Shown here: piece after piece, positions 1 through 8,893 of the stretch | Layout of the letters: each line of letters opens with the position of its first letter | How positions within the stretch are numbered: position 1 is the first letter of the stretch | Assembly: GCF_000620645.1 (NCBI RefSeq) | Contig: NZ_JIAV01000018.1 | Coordinates: forward strand, 248,001-312,000 | Length of the DNA: 64,000 nt | Origin: Nocardioides sp. URHA0032 | Lineage (GTDB): Bacteria; Actinomycetota; Actinomycetes; Propionibacteriales; Nocardioidaceae | Reading direction: 5' to 3' | The notes under the pieces: generated by a model | Told to the model about the DNA's origin: nothing | Databases searched by the model: none | The model's input: only the letters and a program-made list of their open reading frames with translations | Program-made: the position numbers and the translations under genes

Positions 1-128
1 TCGGGCAGCAGCCGCCGGTAGCGGGTGACGAAGACGACCGCGAAGGCGTGGTCGCCGGGGTGGCCGGTCAGGCCGCTGACCGCCTCCGCGTCGAAGACGG
101 CGGGCGGGTCGATCGTGTCCGCGATCAT
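1..128 (-). CDS. N-terminus of an unidentified protein (possible Hpt-like), cut by window edge
   Basis: Only the first 42 codons are in the window, reading leftward from ATG at 128. The start codon overlaps the stop of the upstream signal peptidase gene in an ATGA, so the two genes are probably translationally coupled. The visible peptide ends with an FVTRYRRLLP-like helix. That resembles the start of small histidine-phosphotransfer-type helical proteins, but too little is visible to assign a family. Function is unassigned; the Hpt idea is a weak inference from one helix. Confidence 0.5.
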   Translation of the reverse strand, partial: MIADTIDPPAVFDAEAVSGLTGHPGDHAFAVVFVTRYRRLLP

Positions 129-697
129 TCCTCCTCCTTCGTCCCCCAGATGGTGCTGAGGCCGAGCAGGATGAGGCCGCCGAAGCCGACCCACAGGATG
201 CCGTGCTGGACGACGGGCGCGCGCAGCGCGCGGACCGCGGTGCCGAGGTGCGGGACCACGGCCTTCATCTCCCAGACGGTGTCGTCCTGGAGGGTGGCGG
301 TCCACGGGTCGTCGTCCTGGTTGGCGTCGCCCTTGGTCCTGATCACGATCTGGCCGTCGTGGTGGCGGATCTGGGTGACCCGGTGCGTCTCGACCCGGTG
401 GTCCTCGACGGGGATCTGGTAGGTGATCACGTCGCCGACCTCCAGCTCCGACGCGGGCTCGGGCACGGTGACCACGACGTCGCCGGGCATGATGCCCGGC
501 TCCATGCTGCCGGTGAGCATCGTCGAGGTGCGGTAGCCGAGCAGGTGCGGGCCGACCGCCAGGAAGAGGAAGCCGAGAAGGCCGACGGCGAGCAGCAGGC
601 TGGTGACGACGTTGAGGAGCCGGCGCAGCCTCGACGGCTTGTCCGGCCGGGACGCGACGTGCGTGCCGGCAGGGCGTACGGCGTTGGTGGTGCTCAT
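125..697 (-). CDS. SipW-like (archaeal/ER-type) signal peptidase I
   Basis: Membrane peptidase of 190 aa that removes signal peptides, probably from the TasA-like protein encoded just upstream. An N-terminal membrane helix spans about residues 29-50 and is followed by TGSMEPGIMPGD with the catalytic Ser64. The general base is His105 (VETHRV) rather than the Lys of ordinary LepB, which is the archaeal/SipW-type hallmark. A second hydrophobic segment lies near the C-terminus. The reading frame is open further upstream, but homology begins at the ATG at 697, which follows a purine-rich AAGAGAGGG stretch. The stop overlaps the start of the next gene at 128. Confidence 0.85.
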   Translation of the reverse strand: MSTTNAVRPAGTHVASRPDKPSRLRRLLNVVTSLLLAVGLLGFLFLAVGPHLLGYRTSTMLTGSMEPGIMPGDVVVTVPEPASELEVGDVITYQIPVEDHRVETHRVTQIRHHDGQIVIRTKGDANQDDDPWTATLQDDTVWEMKAVVPHLGTAVRALRAPVVQHGILWVGFGGLILLGLSTIWGTKEEE

Positions 698-768
698 CGG
701 CTCGGACCCTCTCTTCCTGGATGAGGTCGGGTGGCCGGCCCCCCATGAGGCCGGCCACCCGATCGTGG

Positions 769-1383
769 TCAGAGCGACTGTGCGGCGCGCTGGGTGGCGT
801 CGAAGGTGAAGCTGACGGTGTTCGACAGGCCCTGGAACGTGTTGTCCGCGGAGGTCGGGAGCGACAGCGTGACGCGGAGGTTGGAGGCCGCGGCCGCGGT
901 GTTCAGGGTGGTGGTCGCGGCACCGAGGTCCAGCGTCGAGCCGATCACGGCGCGCTGGGCGATCACCGGCGTCGTCGTACCGGAGCAGGTGAGGACGTTG
1001 CCGCCCGCGGGCTGGACCCAGGCGACCGAGCACTGGTCGACCTTCATCTGCAGACCGTTGGTGGCGTCGGTGGTCAGCACGTTGTTGGTGGTGGCGGCGG
1101 TGGTGAGCTTCACCGAGCCGAACGACTCCGTGTCGCTGGAGCGGGTCAGGGTGACGGTGCGCTCGACGGTGTCACCGGGGACCAGGTTGGTCGCGCTGAC
1201 GTCCAGGCCGCGGACGCTCGCGCCGGTGGCGAGGACGACCTTGCCGGTGCCGGTGGCGGCGCTGGCGGAGGTGGTCGAGGTGAACGAGCCGAAGGTGCCG
1301 AGGCCGGCGACGGAGGCGGCGCCGCCGACGAGGACGACGGAGGCGAAGATCTTGACGGCGGTCTTGCGGGTACCGAGACGCAT
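769..1383 (-). CDS. TasA/camelysin-like SipW-dependent secreted protein
   Basis: Secreted protein of 204 aa. The N-terminus (about residues 9-40) is a hydrophobic leader running into GTFGSFTSTTSASA, which matches the SipW-dependent signal type of TasA/camelysin-like proteins. The remainder is Thr/Ala/Val-rich and looks all-beta, with one Cys pair (DQCSVAW and LTCSGT). It is the likely substrate of the downstream signal peptidase (71-bp gap, same strand). AAGGAG lies about 9 nt before the ATG at 1383. In relatives such proteins form cell-surface fibres or matrix, but whether this one does cannot be seen here. Confidence 0.75.
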   Translation of the reverse strand: MRLGTRKTAVKIFASVVLVGGAASVAGLGTFGSFTSTTSASAATGTGKVVLATGASVRGLDVSATNLVPGDTVERTVTLTRSSDTESFGSVKLTTAATTNNVLTTDATNGLQMKVDQCSVAWVQPAGGNVLTCSGTTTPVIAQRAVIGSTLDLGAATTTLNTAAAASNLRVTLSLPTSADNTFQGLSNTVSFTFDATQRAAQSL

Positions 1384-1556
1384 GGCTGGGCTCCTTCTGG
1401 TGGGACCAGCGGGCTTGGTTTCGGCTGGTCGGTTCCTTGCTGACCAGAACTCTGCCGCGCCCTCTTCAAGCCTCCCCGCGGCGAATCCCCGAGGTTTCCT
1501 CAAGGACTGCTCAAGCATCTGCGGGGTTCGCCGTTGGTGACCGACCCGCAGGGACT

Positions 1557-2645
1557 TCAGCCGAGCACGATCTCCCGCCACCAGCCCGCGACGACGGCCG
1601 GCTCGAAGTCGAGGGAGGCGGCCTGCACGGCGACCTCGGTGGTGGCGAAGCCGGGGACGGGCGCGTCCCACCAGGACCCGGACGGTACGACGGACTCGCG
1701 CTCCAGGAACGCCAGCAGCCGCTCGTTGATCGCCTCGGCCGGACCGGGGGCGTGCACGAGGAACGTGTTCGTGTGCGGCGGATCCGGGTCGACGGTGAGC
1801 CCCGCGTCGGCCAGCAGCGCGGCGAGCGAGCGCGCCCAGGCGGCGTACTCCCCCATCCGCGGCAGCAGATCGCGCAGCCCGACCAGCGCACCGACGGCGT
1901 ACGGCGTGAGGCGGAACAGCGTGCCGCCCATCCGGCGCCGCCACAGCCGGAGCTCGTCGGCCAGGTCCGCGGGGCCGGCCACCGCGGCGCCGGCCGGGCC
2001 GCCGAGCCCCTTGTAGAACGAGACGTACATCGAGTCCGCGAGCGCGGCGATCTCCGCCAGCGGCCGATCGTAGAACGGCTGCGACTCCCAGATCCGGGCG
2101 CCGTCGGCGTGGAGGGGTACGCCGAGCTCCCGCGCCGCCTCGGAGAGCGCGACCAGCTCCTCCCACGACGGCAGCCGGCACCCGGCGTCCCGCAGCGGCA
2201 GCTCGACGAGCGCGGCGCCGAGGCCGCGCGGCAGCCCGCGCAGGTCCGCCGCGGTCGCGGTACGCCGGCCGATCGTGAGGTGCTCGAACCGGAAGCCGTG
2301 GAGCAGGCGCGGACCGTCGTCCTCGTGCACCAGCAGGTGGGAGCGGTCCGGGATCGCCACCCGCGTCGACCCGGTCCGCTCGCACCACGCGCGCAGCGCG
2401 GCCTGCTGGCCCATCACACCGCTCGGGAAGAACACCGCCGCCGGCTTGCCGAGCAGGTCCGCGACCTCGGCCTCGACCCGGGCGACCGCCCCGCCGTCGC
2501 CGTACACGTCCCACTCGTCGATGCCGAGCTCCTCGCACGCCGAGGCGAGGGCGGCGAACGCCGCGCCGGGCGGCACCCGCGGGCTGCGGATCGCGGTGCG
2601 GGTGCAGGCGTCCGCGGCGGCCTTGAGCCGCTCGTCGAGATCCAT
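1557..2645 (-). CDS. Threonine aldolase / beta-eliminating lyase family PLP enzyme
   Basis: PLP-dependent fold-type I enzyme of 362 aa, related to low-specificity threonine aldolases that cleave threonine to glycine and acetaldehyde. Visible signatures are the N-terminal DVYGDGGAVARVEAEVADLLG (GD plus cofactor-site helix), ADGARIWES, and SFYKGLGGP with the expected Schiff-base lysine. The ATG at 2645 overlaps the stop of the preceding PEP-mutase-family gene (TGATG), so the two are translationally coupled. Substrate is not certain; other beta-eliminating lyases share these motifs. Confidence 0.82.
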   Translation of the reverse strand: MDLDERLKAAADACTRTAIRSPRVPPGAAFAALASACEELGIDEWDVYGDGGAVARVEAEVADLLGKPAAVFFPSGVMGQQAALRAWCERTGSTRVAIPDRSHLLVHEDDGPRLLHGFRFEHLTIGRRTATAADLRGLPRGLGAALVELPLRDAGCRLPSWEELVALSEAARELGVPLHADGARIWESQPFYDRPLAEIAALADSMYVSFYKGLGGPAGAAVAGPADLADELRLWRRRMGGTLFRLTPYAVGALVGLRDLLPRMGEYAAWARSLAALLADAGLTVDPDPPHTNTFLVHAPGPAEAINERLLAFLERESVVPSGSWWDAPVPGFATTEVAVQAASLDFEPAVVAGWWREIVLG

Positions 2646-3421
2646 CAGTTGAGGATCCGCATGGTGCTCGGCACGCCGCCGCCGCCGTGCACGTCCTCGA
2701 CGAGCTGCTGGAGGGCGGTCAGCGCGACGTTCTGCGACATCGGGCCGTACGACACCCGCGCCACCCCGAGCTCCTCGAGGCGGGCCAGCGGCGGGGTGCC
2801 GGGGATGCCGATCAGGGTCAGCTTCTGCGGGCCCCACGCGTCCACGATGGCGGCGATCTGCTCCTCGTCCAGCCGGCCGGGCACGAACACGACGGGCGCC
2901 CCTGCGTCCAGGTAGGCGCGGCCGCGCTCGATCGCGTCGGCCAGCACCTCGCCCTGGTCGCGGTCGCGACCCTGCGCGAACGCGTCGGTGCGCGCGTTGA
3001 GCACGAAGTCGACGCCTTCCTGCTCTGCGACCTTCATGATCGCGGCGACGTTCGCTGCGGCCTCGGACAGCGGCCGCATCTGGTCCTCGATGTTGGCACC
3101 GACCACGCCGATGCCGATCGCCCGCCGGACGGTGCCGGCCGGGTCGCCGTACCCACCCTCGAGGTCGGCGGTCACCGGCAGGTCCGTCACGTCGACGATC
3201 CGGCGGACCATCTCCAGCATCAGGTCGAGCGGGATGTTCTCGCCGTCCTCGTAGCCGTACGTCGCCGCGATCGAGTGGCTCGCGGTGGCGAGTGCGCGGG
3301 TGCGCCCGACGGCCGCGACGGTGCGCGCGCTCACGACGTCCCAGACGTTGACGACGGTGAGGAGCTCGGGGGCGCGGTGGAGGTCCAGGAGGGTCGTCGC
3401 CCGGGAGGCGGTCTCAGTCAT
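2645..3421 (-). CDS. Isocitrate lyase / PEP mutase family protein (copy 1)
   Basis: TIM-barrel protein of 258 aa in the isocitrate lyase/phosphoenolpyruvate mutase superfamily. Visible motifs include VTADLEGGYGD (metal-binding acidic loop), NIEDQ and NARTDAF. The length suits the single-domain branch (oxaloacetate decarboxylase, methylisocitrate lyase-like or 2,3-dimethylmalate lyase-like enzymes), and the sequence does not decide among these. It is first in a two-gene unit, and its stop overlaps the start of the PLP enzyme. A paralogue lies at 22127-22888. Confidence 0.82.
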   Translation of the reverse strand: MTETASRATTLLDLHRAPELLTVVNVWDVVSARTVAAVGRTRALATASHSIAATYGYEDGENIPLDLMLEMVRRIVDVTDLPVTADLEGGYGDPAGTVRRAIGIGVVGANIEDQMRPLSEAAANVAAIMKVAEQEGVDFVLNARTDAFAQGRDRDQGEVLADAIERGRAYLDAGAPVVFVPGRLDEEQIAAIVDAWGPQKLTLIGIPGTPPLARLEELGVARVSYGPMSQNVALTALQQLVEDVHGGGGVPSTMRILN

Positions 3422-3453
3422 GCTCGCCAGCCTAGTCAGCCGTGGCCCCACCA

Positions 3454-6426
3454 CTACTCCCAGAACACCCGCTCGACGACGCCGCGGGCGAGCCGGGTGT
3501 AGCGGAGCTGGTCGTTGACCATGGCGTCCGAGGAGCCGGGCGGGTAGCCGAGCACGGCGGCGACCGCCGCGCGCTCCCGGATGTCGCGCGGGAGCTCGTC
3601 GCTCGCCTTGCCCCGCACCAGCGTCACGGCGTTGCGCACCCGGCTGACCCGGCGCCAGGCCTGCTGCAGCACGGCGGCGTCGTCCTCGTCGACGAGGCCG
3701 GCCTCCCGGGCGGCGGCCAGCGCCTCCAGGGTGCGCGCGGTGCGCAGGCCGGGTACGTCGCCGGCGTACCGCATCTGCAGCAGCTGGACGGTCCACTCGA
3801 TGTCGGCGAGGCCACCGCGGCCGAGCTTGAGGTGCGTGTGCGGGTCGGCGCCGCGAGGCAGCCGCTCCTGGTCGACCCGCGCCTTGATGCGGCGCACCTC
3901 GAACGCGGCCTTCTCCGAGATCCCGCCGGCCGGGTAGCGCAGAGGATCGACCAGGGCGCGGAACCGGTCGAGCAGGTCCCGGTCGCCGACGACCGGGTCG
4001 GCACGGAGCAGCGCCTGGGCCTCCCAGACCTCGGACCACTTCGCGTAGTACGCCGCGTAGGAGTCGAGTGTGCGCACGAGCGGGCCGTTCTTGCCCTCCG
4101 GCCGGAGGTCGGCGTCCACCTCGAGCGCCGGGTCCGGACCGGGCCGGGCGAGCAGCCGGCGCACCTCGTTCGCCACGGCCTGGGCGTACGACGCCGCCGC
4201 CTGCGCGTCCGCGCCCGGCTCGGGGTCGTGCACGAACATCACGTCGGCGTCGCTCCCGTAGGACAGCTCGAACCCGCCGTAGCGCCCCATCGCGACGATC
4301 GCGATCCGGGTCGGTGCCATCGCCAGGCCGCGCTGGGCGCGGACGGACCGGCCGGCGACCTCGAGCGTGGCCTCCAGGGTGGCGTCGGTCAGCCGGGACA
4401 GCCCGGCGCCGACATCCGCGACGTCGGTGAGGCCGAGCAGGTCGCCTGCTGCGATGCGCAGCAGCTCGCGCCGGCGCACACCCCTGATCGCGAGCACGGC
4501 GTCCTCGGCGACGTCGTGGCGACGTCCGGACGCCAGCATCTCCTCGGTGAGCGCCTCGGCCGGCAGCGGGGTGAGGTCCCCGTTCAGCATCCGCACGCCC
4601 TGCGGCTCCCGCTCGAGGAGGTCGGTGGCGTACCGCGAGGTGGCCAGGATCCGGGCCAGCCGCTCGGCGACCTGGCCCTCGTCGCGGAGCGTGGAGAGGT
4701 ACCACGGGGTCGACCCGAGCGACTCGCTGATCCGGCGGAACCCGAACAGCCCGGCGTCCGGGTCCGGCGCGTCCGCGAACCACCCGAGCAGCACCGGCAG
4801 CAGTGTGCGCTGGATCTGCGCGGCCCGGGTGACGCCCGAGGTGAGCGCCTCGAGGTGCCGCAGCGCGGCCTGCGGGTCGAGGTAGCCGAGCGCAGCCAGC
4901 CGCTTCTCGGCCGCCTCCGGCGAGAGCCGGGCCTCCTCGCCGGGGATCTTCGCGACCGCGGTGAGCAGCGGCCGGTAGAAGAGCTTCTCGTGCAGCCGCC
5001 GCACCTCGCGCCGGTGGTGCTGCCAGGTCTTGTCCAGGATCCCCACCGGGTCCTTGAGGTAGCCCATGCCCCGGCCGAGGCGGCGCAACGCCGCCTCGTC
5101 GTCGGGTACGACGTGGATGCGCCGCAGCCCGTGCAGCTGCATGCGGTGCTCGAGCGTGCGGAGGAACGCGTACGCCTCGTGCAGCGCCTCGCCGTCCTGG
5201 CGCCCGACGTACCCGCCGTCGGTCAGCTCGACCAGCGCGCTGAGCGTCGCCTGGGCCCGGACCCGCCCGTCGGTGCGGCCGTGCACGAGCTGGAGCAGCT
5301 GCACCGCGAACTCCACGTCGCGCAGGCCGCCCTCCCCCAGCTTGAGCTGCCGCTCCGCCTCCTTGGCCGGGATGTGGTCGACCACCCGGCGGCGCATCGC
5401 CTGGGTGTCCTCGACGAACCCCTCCCGCTCGGCGGCGGACCACACCAGCGGCCGGGTCAGCTCGACGAAGCCGTGCGCGAGCGCCACGTCGCCGGCGACG
5501 GCGCGCGCCTTCAGCAGGGCCTGGTACTCCCAGGTCTTGGCCCAGCGCTCGTAGTAGCCCTGGTGGCTGGCGAGCGTGCGCACCAGCGGCCCGGCCTTGC
5601 CCTCGGGACGCAGCGCGGCGTCCACGGGCCAGATGGTGCCCTCGCCGGTGTGGTCGGAGCAGACCCGCATCAGGTTGCTGGCGAGCTGGGTCGCGACGCG
5701 CAGCGCGTCGTTCTCGTCGGCCCCGTCGGCGGCGGCGTGCACGAAGATCACGTCGACGTCGGAGACGTAGTTGAGCTCGTGGCCGCCGCACTTGCCCATC
5801 GCCACGACGCCGAGCCGCGCCAGCGCCGCGTCGGGCACCCGGGCCCGCGCGACGGCGAGCGCCGCGTCGAGCGTCCCGGCCGCGAGGTCGGAGAGCTCGG
5901 CGGCGGCGTCGTCGACGCCGAGGTGGTGCGCGAGGTCCCGGGCGGCGAGCCGGAGCAGCAGCCGCCGGTACTCCACCCGCAGCGCGTCCACCGCCTCCGC
6001 GTCGGGCCGGGTCGCGGTCGGCGCCGGCTCGTCCGGATCCGCCCCGACGGCTGCGAGCAGGCAGGCGCGCACGGCCCAGGCGGCCGGGCGGGTGGCGCCC
6101 AGCCGGGAGTCGGCGAGCTCCTGCCAGTGGTCGGGGTGCCGGACCAGGTGGTCGGAGAGGGCCGGGCTGGCGCCGAGCACGCAGAGCAGCCGCATCGCGG
6201 TGCCTTCGTCCTCGACGAGCGCGGCGAGCAGCGCGTCCGGGTCCGCGACGACGTCGAGCAGCCGCACCAGCGCCGCGGCCGCCTCGTCGGGGTCGGCGGT
6301 CCGGGCGATCAGCGCGACGAGCGGGTCGGCCGCGTCGCCGAGGCGGTCCAGCGCGGCCAGCGACGCGTCGGGGTCGAGGAACCCCAGGCGCAGCAGGTGC
6401 CCCTTGCCGGTGGCCGCCCGGCTCAT
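3454..6426 (-). CDS. glnE: Bifunctional glutamine synthetase adenylyltransferase/adenylyl-removase
   Basis: Protein of 990 aa that adds and removes AMP on glutamine synthetase according to nitrogen status. It has the diagnostic duplicated nucleotidyltransferase architecture: first catalytic core GKCGGHELNYVSDVDVIFVH near residues 210-230, second GRYGGFELSYGSDADVMFVH near 700-720. Each carries the DxD metal pair and is followed by a helical domain (KLGEGGLRDVEF and KLGRGGLADIEW). The start is the ATG at 6426, which overlaps the stop of the amidotransferase gene (ATGA); an open frame further upstream has no homology. It is the last gene of a coupled block with glnA2. Confidence 0.96.
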   Translation of the reverse strand: MSRAATGKGHLLRLGFLDPDASLAALDRLGDAADPLVALIARTADPDEAAAALVRLLDVVADPDALLAALVEDEGTAMRLLCVLGASPALSDHLVRHPDHWQELADSRLGATRPAAWAVRACLLAAVGADPDEPAPTATRPDAEAVDALRVEYRRLLLRLAARDLAHHLGVDDAAAELSDLAAGTLDAALAVARARVPDAALARLGVVAMGKCGGHELNYVSDVDVIFVHAAADGADENDALRVATQLASNLMRVCSDHTGEGTIWPVDAALRPEGKAGPLVRTLASHQGYYERWAKTWEYQALLKARAVAGDVALAHGFVELTRPLVWSAAEREGFVEDTQAMRRRVVDHIPAKEAERQLKLGEGGLRDVEFAVQLLQLVHGRTDGRVRAQATLSALVELTDGGYVGRQDGEALHEAYAFLRTLEHRMQLHGLRRIHVVPDDEAALRRLGRGMGYLKDPVGILDKTWQHHRREVRRLHEKLFYRPLLTAVAKIPGEEARLSPEAAEKRLAALGYLDPQAALRHLEALTSGVTRAAQIQRTLLPVLLGWFADAPDPDAGLFGFRRISESLGSTPWYLSTLRDEGQVAERLARILATSRYATDLLEREPQGVRMLNGDLTPLPAEALTEEMLASGRRHDVAEDAVLAIRGVRRRELLRIAAGDLLGLTDVADVGAGLSRLTDATLEATLEVAGRSVRAQRGLAMAPTRIAIVAMGRYGGFELSYGSDADVMFVHDPEPGADAQAAASYAQAVANEVRRLLARPGPDPALEVDADLRPEGKNGPLVRTLDSYAAYYAKWSEVWEAQALLRADPVVGDRDLLDRFRALVDPLRYPAGGISEKAAFEVRRIKARVDQERLPRGADPHTHLKLGRGGLADIEWTVQLLQMRYAGDVPGLRTARTLEALAAAREAGLVDEDDAAVLQQAWRRVSRVRNAVTLVRGKASDELPRDIRERAAVAAVLGYPPGSSDAMVNDQLRYTRLARGVVERVFWE

Positions 6427-7148
6427 CGGACCGCGTGCTCCCGGACCAGCGCCGCGAAGCCCGCCGCGAGGGGTCGCCACGCGTCGTCGAGCTCGGCCCG
6501 CGCGGCGTCGATGTCGCGGAGCAGCGCGTCGGTGTCGATGCCGCGCGTCTCGTGGGAGCCGCGGTCCTCCTCGGCCCAGGGACGCAGCACGGGTACGTCG
6601 ACCTCGGGGTGGAGCTGCACGCCCCACAGCTGCGGCGCGTAGCGCGCCACCTGCACCTCGTCGCGGGAGGTGCCCGCCAGCACCGTGGCCCCCGGCGGCA
6701 GCGCGGCGACGACGTCGTCGTTCCAGTGCACGCCCCGGCGAGGGGTCGCGAGCGGCGCGAACAGCCGGTCCTCCTCCGCCGCCCCGGTCCAGCCGACGCC
6801 GAGCAGGCCCACCTGCTGGCCGAGCGGGTTGCGGGTCACCGAGCCGCCGAGCGCCACCGCGATCAGCTGGTGGCCCAGGCAGATCCCCAGCGTGGGCAGC
6901 CGCGCGGCCCGCGCCTCGCGGACCAGTTCCTTCACCGGCGCCAGCCAGGCGTGCTTCTCATCGTCCTCCGCACCCATCGGACCGCCGAGGACGACGAGGC
7001 CGTCGTGCCCCGCCAGCGGGGGCAGCTCGTCACCGGCGTACGGCCGGCAGACGTCGAGGTCGACGCCGGCGTCCTCGAGCCAGGTGCCGAACAGCGCGGG
7101 CGGGCACTCGGCGTCGTGCTCGACGACGAGCACGGCGGGACGGCTCAC
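6423..7148 (-). CDS. Class I glutamine amidotransferase domain protein
   Basis: Stand-alone amidotransferase of 241 aa that hydrolyses glutamine. The triad is visible: Cys90 in GICLGHQ, then His180 and Glu182 in GVQLHPEVD. The free-standing form resembles GMP-synthase-subunit-like or gamma-glutamyl hydrolase-like proteins with no fused synthase. The start is GTG at 7148, chosen because it overlaps the upstream stop (GTGA) and gives the canonical N-terminus RPAVLVVEHD. It sits between glnE and the glnA2 unit, coupled on both sides, which suggests a role in glutamine turnover. The physiological acceptor is unknown. Confidence 0.85.
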   Translation of the reverse strand: MSRPAVLVVEHDAECPPALFGTWLEDAGVDLDVCRPYAGDELPPLAGHDGLVVLGGPMGAEDDEKHAWLAPVKELVREARAARLPTLGICLGHQLIAVALGGSVTRNPLGQQVGLLGVGWTGAAEEDRLFAPLATPRRGVHWNDDVVAALPPGATVLAGTSRDEVQVARYAPQLWGVQLHPEVDVPVLRPWAEEDRGSHETRGIDTDALLRDIDAARAELDDAWRPLAAGFAALVREHAVR

Positions 7149-7501
7149 GGGGCCTCCCGCTCGGGCGCCAGCAGGACGACCAGCAGGCCGATGCCGGCCA
7201 CGATCGTGATCAGGCCGATCCAGATCGGCATCAGGGGGACGGACAGCACGCACGTCGCCAGGCCGGTCCGGAAGGTCAGCTTGCGGGCACCGGGCCGGCG
7301 CTGCTGCACCGCGCGCAGCGAGAGGACGCCGAGGGTCCCGAGCGCACCCGCGATGCCGAGCACGAGGCAGCCGTAGACCAGGTAGTCGCCGAGCAGCAGC
7401 GGGATCGACACCACCACCAGGACGATGGCCAGGAAGAGCACCACCAGCAGCAGCCGGCGGATGCCCCGGGCCCGGTCGTCCGTCAGGACCTCGGACGTCA
7501 T
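7145..7501 (-). CDS. Small integral membrane protein
   Basis: Membrane protein of 118 aa with about four predicted hydrophobic segments (roughly residues 15-35, 36-56, 78-92 and 94-112) and a basic N-terminus. No recognised family motif is seen. Its ATG at 7501 overlaps the stop of glnA2 (TGATG) and its stop overlaps the start of the amidotransferase gene (GTGA). It is therefore embedded in the nitrogen operon. Function unassigned. Confidence 0.75.
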   Translation of the reverse strand: MTSEVLTDDRARGIRRLLLVVLFLAIVLVVVSIPLLLGDYLVYGCLVLGIAGALGTLGVLSLRAVQQRRPGARKLTFRTGLATCVLSVPLMPIWIGLITIVAGIGLLVVLLAPEREAP

Positions 7502-8838
7502 CACACCACCGGGAGCATGCGGTCGCGCTCGAACGCCGAGACCTGGCCGCGGTACTCCTCCCACTCCGCGCGCTTGTTGCGCAGGAAGTAGTCGAAGACG
7601 TGCTCGCCGAGGGTCTCCGCGAGCAGCTCGGAGTGCTCGGCGACCACGATCGCCTCGGACAGGCTCTTGGGCAGCGGCTCGATCCCGAGGCTCTTGCGCT
7701 CGCGCTCGGTCAGCGCCCACACGTCGTCCTCGGCCTCGAGCGGCAGGTCGTAGTCCTGCTCGATGCCCTTCATGCCGGCCGCGAGCACGGTCGCGAACGC
7801 GAGGTAGGGGTTGCAGGCAGCGTCGATCGTGCGCAGCTCGATGCGCGTCGACTGGCCCTTGTTGGGCTTGTACATCGGCACCCGGATCATCGCCGAGCGG
7901 TTGTTGTGGCCCCAGCAGACGTACGACGGCGCCTCGCCGCCGAACATCAGCCGCTTGTAGCTGTTCACCCACTGGTTGGTGATCACGCTGATCTCGGGGG
8001 CGTGCCGGAGCACCCCGGCGATGAACTGCCGGCCGGTCTTGGAGAGCTGGTACTCCGCGCCCGCCTCGAAGAACGCGTTGCGGTCGCCCTCGAACAGCGA
8101 CACGTGGGTGTGCATCCCCGACCCCGGGTGGGTGGTGAACGGCTTGGGCATGAATGTCGCCCAGACGCCCTGACTCAGCGCCACCTCACGGATCACCGTG
8201 CGGAAGGTCATGATGTTGTCGGCGGTCGACAGCGCGTCGGCGTACCGCAGGTCGATCTCCTGCTGGCCGGGCCCGCCCTCGTGGTGGCTGAACTCCACGG
8301 AGATGCCCATCGACTCGAGCATGGTGATCGCCTCGCGCCGGAAGTCGGCGCCCATCGACTGCGCGGTGTGGTCGAAGTAGCCGCTGCGGTCCACCGGGAC
8401 CGGCTCGGCCCCCGGCTCCGGGGCGTTCTTGAACAGGTAGAACTCGATCTCGGGGTGCGTGTAGAACGTGAAGCCCTGCTCGGCGGCCTTGGACAGGGTC
8501 CGCTTGAGGACGTAGCGCGGGTCGGCGTACGACGCGGAGCCGTCCGGCATCACGATGTCGCAGAACATCCGCGCCGTCGACGGGCCCTCGCCGCGCCAGG
8601 GCAGGATCTGGAACGTCGCCGGGTCGGGCATCGCGAGCATGTCGGCCTCGTAGACGCGCGCGAAGCCCTCGATCGCCGAGCCGTCGAACCCGATGCCCTC
8701 GGAGAACGCGCCCTCGAGCTCGGCGGGCGCCACGGCCACCGACTTCAGGAACCCCAGGACGTCGGTGAACCACAGCCGCACGAACCGGACGTCACGCTCC
8801 TCGAGCGCGCGGAGAACGAAGTCTTCCTGCTTTCCCAT
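7501..8838 (-). CDS. glnA2: Type I glutamine synthetase, GlnA2-like
   Basis: Enzyme of 445 aa making glutamine from glutamate, ammonia and ATP. Signatures present: FDGSAIEGFARV in the beta-grasp region, HHEGGPGQQEIDLRY and KPFTTHPGSGMHTHVSL for ATP/metal binding, and NNRSAMIRVP. The length and lack of the 25-residue insertion fit the short GSI-alpha-like GlnA2 group next to glnE in actinobacteria. A YDLP motif occurs at the position corresponding to the adenylylated tyrosine loop of the longer enzymes; whether it is modified cannot be told. First gene of the glnA2-membrane protein-amidotransferase-glnE unit. Confidence 0.94.
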   Translation of the reverse strand: MGKQEDFVLRALEERDVRFVRLWFTDVLGFLKSVAVAPAELEGAFSEGIGFDGSAIEGFARVYEADMLAMPDPATFQILPWRGEGPSTARMFCDIVMPDGSASYADPRYVLKRTLSKAAEQGFTFYTHPEIEFYLFKNAPEPGAEPVPVDRSGYFDHTAQSMGADFRREAITMLESMGISVEFSHHEGGPGQQEIDLRYADALSTADNIMTFRTVIREVALSQGVWATFMPKPFTTHPGSGMHTHVSLFEGDRNAFFEAGAEYQLSKTGRQFIAGVLRHAPEISVITNQWVNSYKRLMFGGEAPSYVCWGHNNRSAMIRVPMYKPNKGQSTRIELRTIDAACNPYLAFATVLAAGMKGIEQDYDLPLEAEDDVWALTERERKSLGIEPLPKSLSEAIVVAEHSELLAETLGEHVFDYFLRNKRAEWEEYRGQVSAFERDRMLPVV

Positions 8839-8893
8839 GGGCGTGAGCCTATCGGCGCAGGACCACGCGCCGTCGCCCGTGTCAGCGGCGGTG

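Noticed and set aside
3442-6642. Very long plus-strand open frame (over 1000 codons) opposite glnE
   Set aside because: Antisense shadow caused by high GC third positions; composition is Arg/Gly/Val-rich with no motifs, while the minus strand encodes a perfect GlnE.
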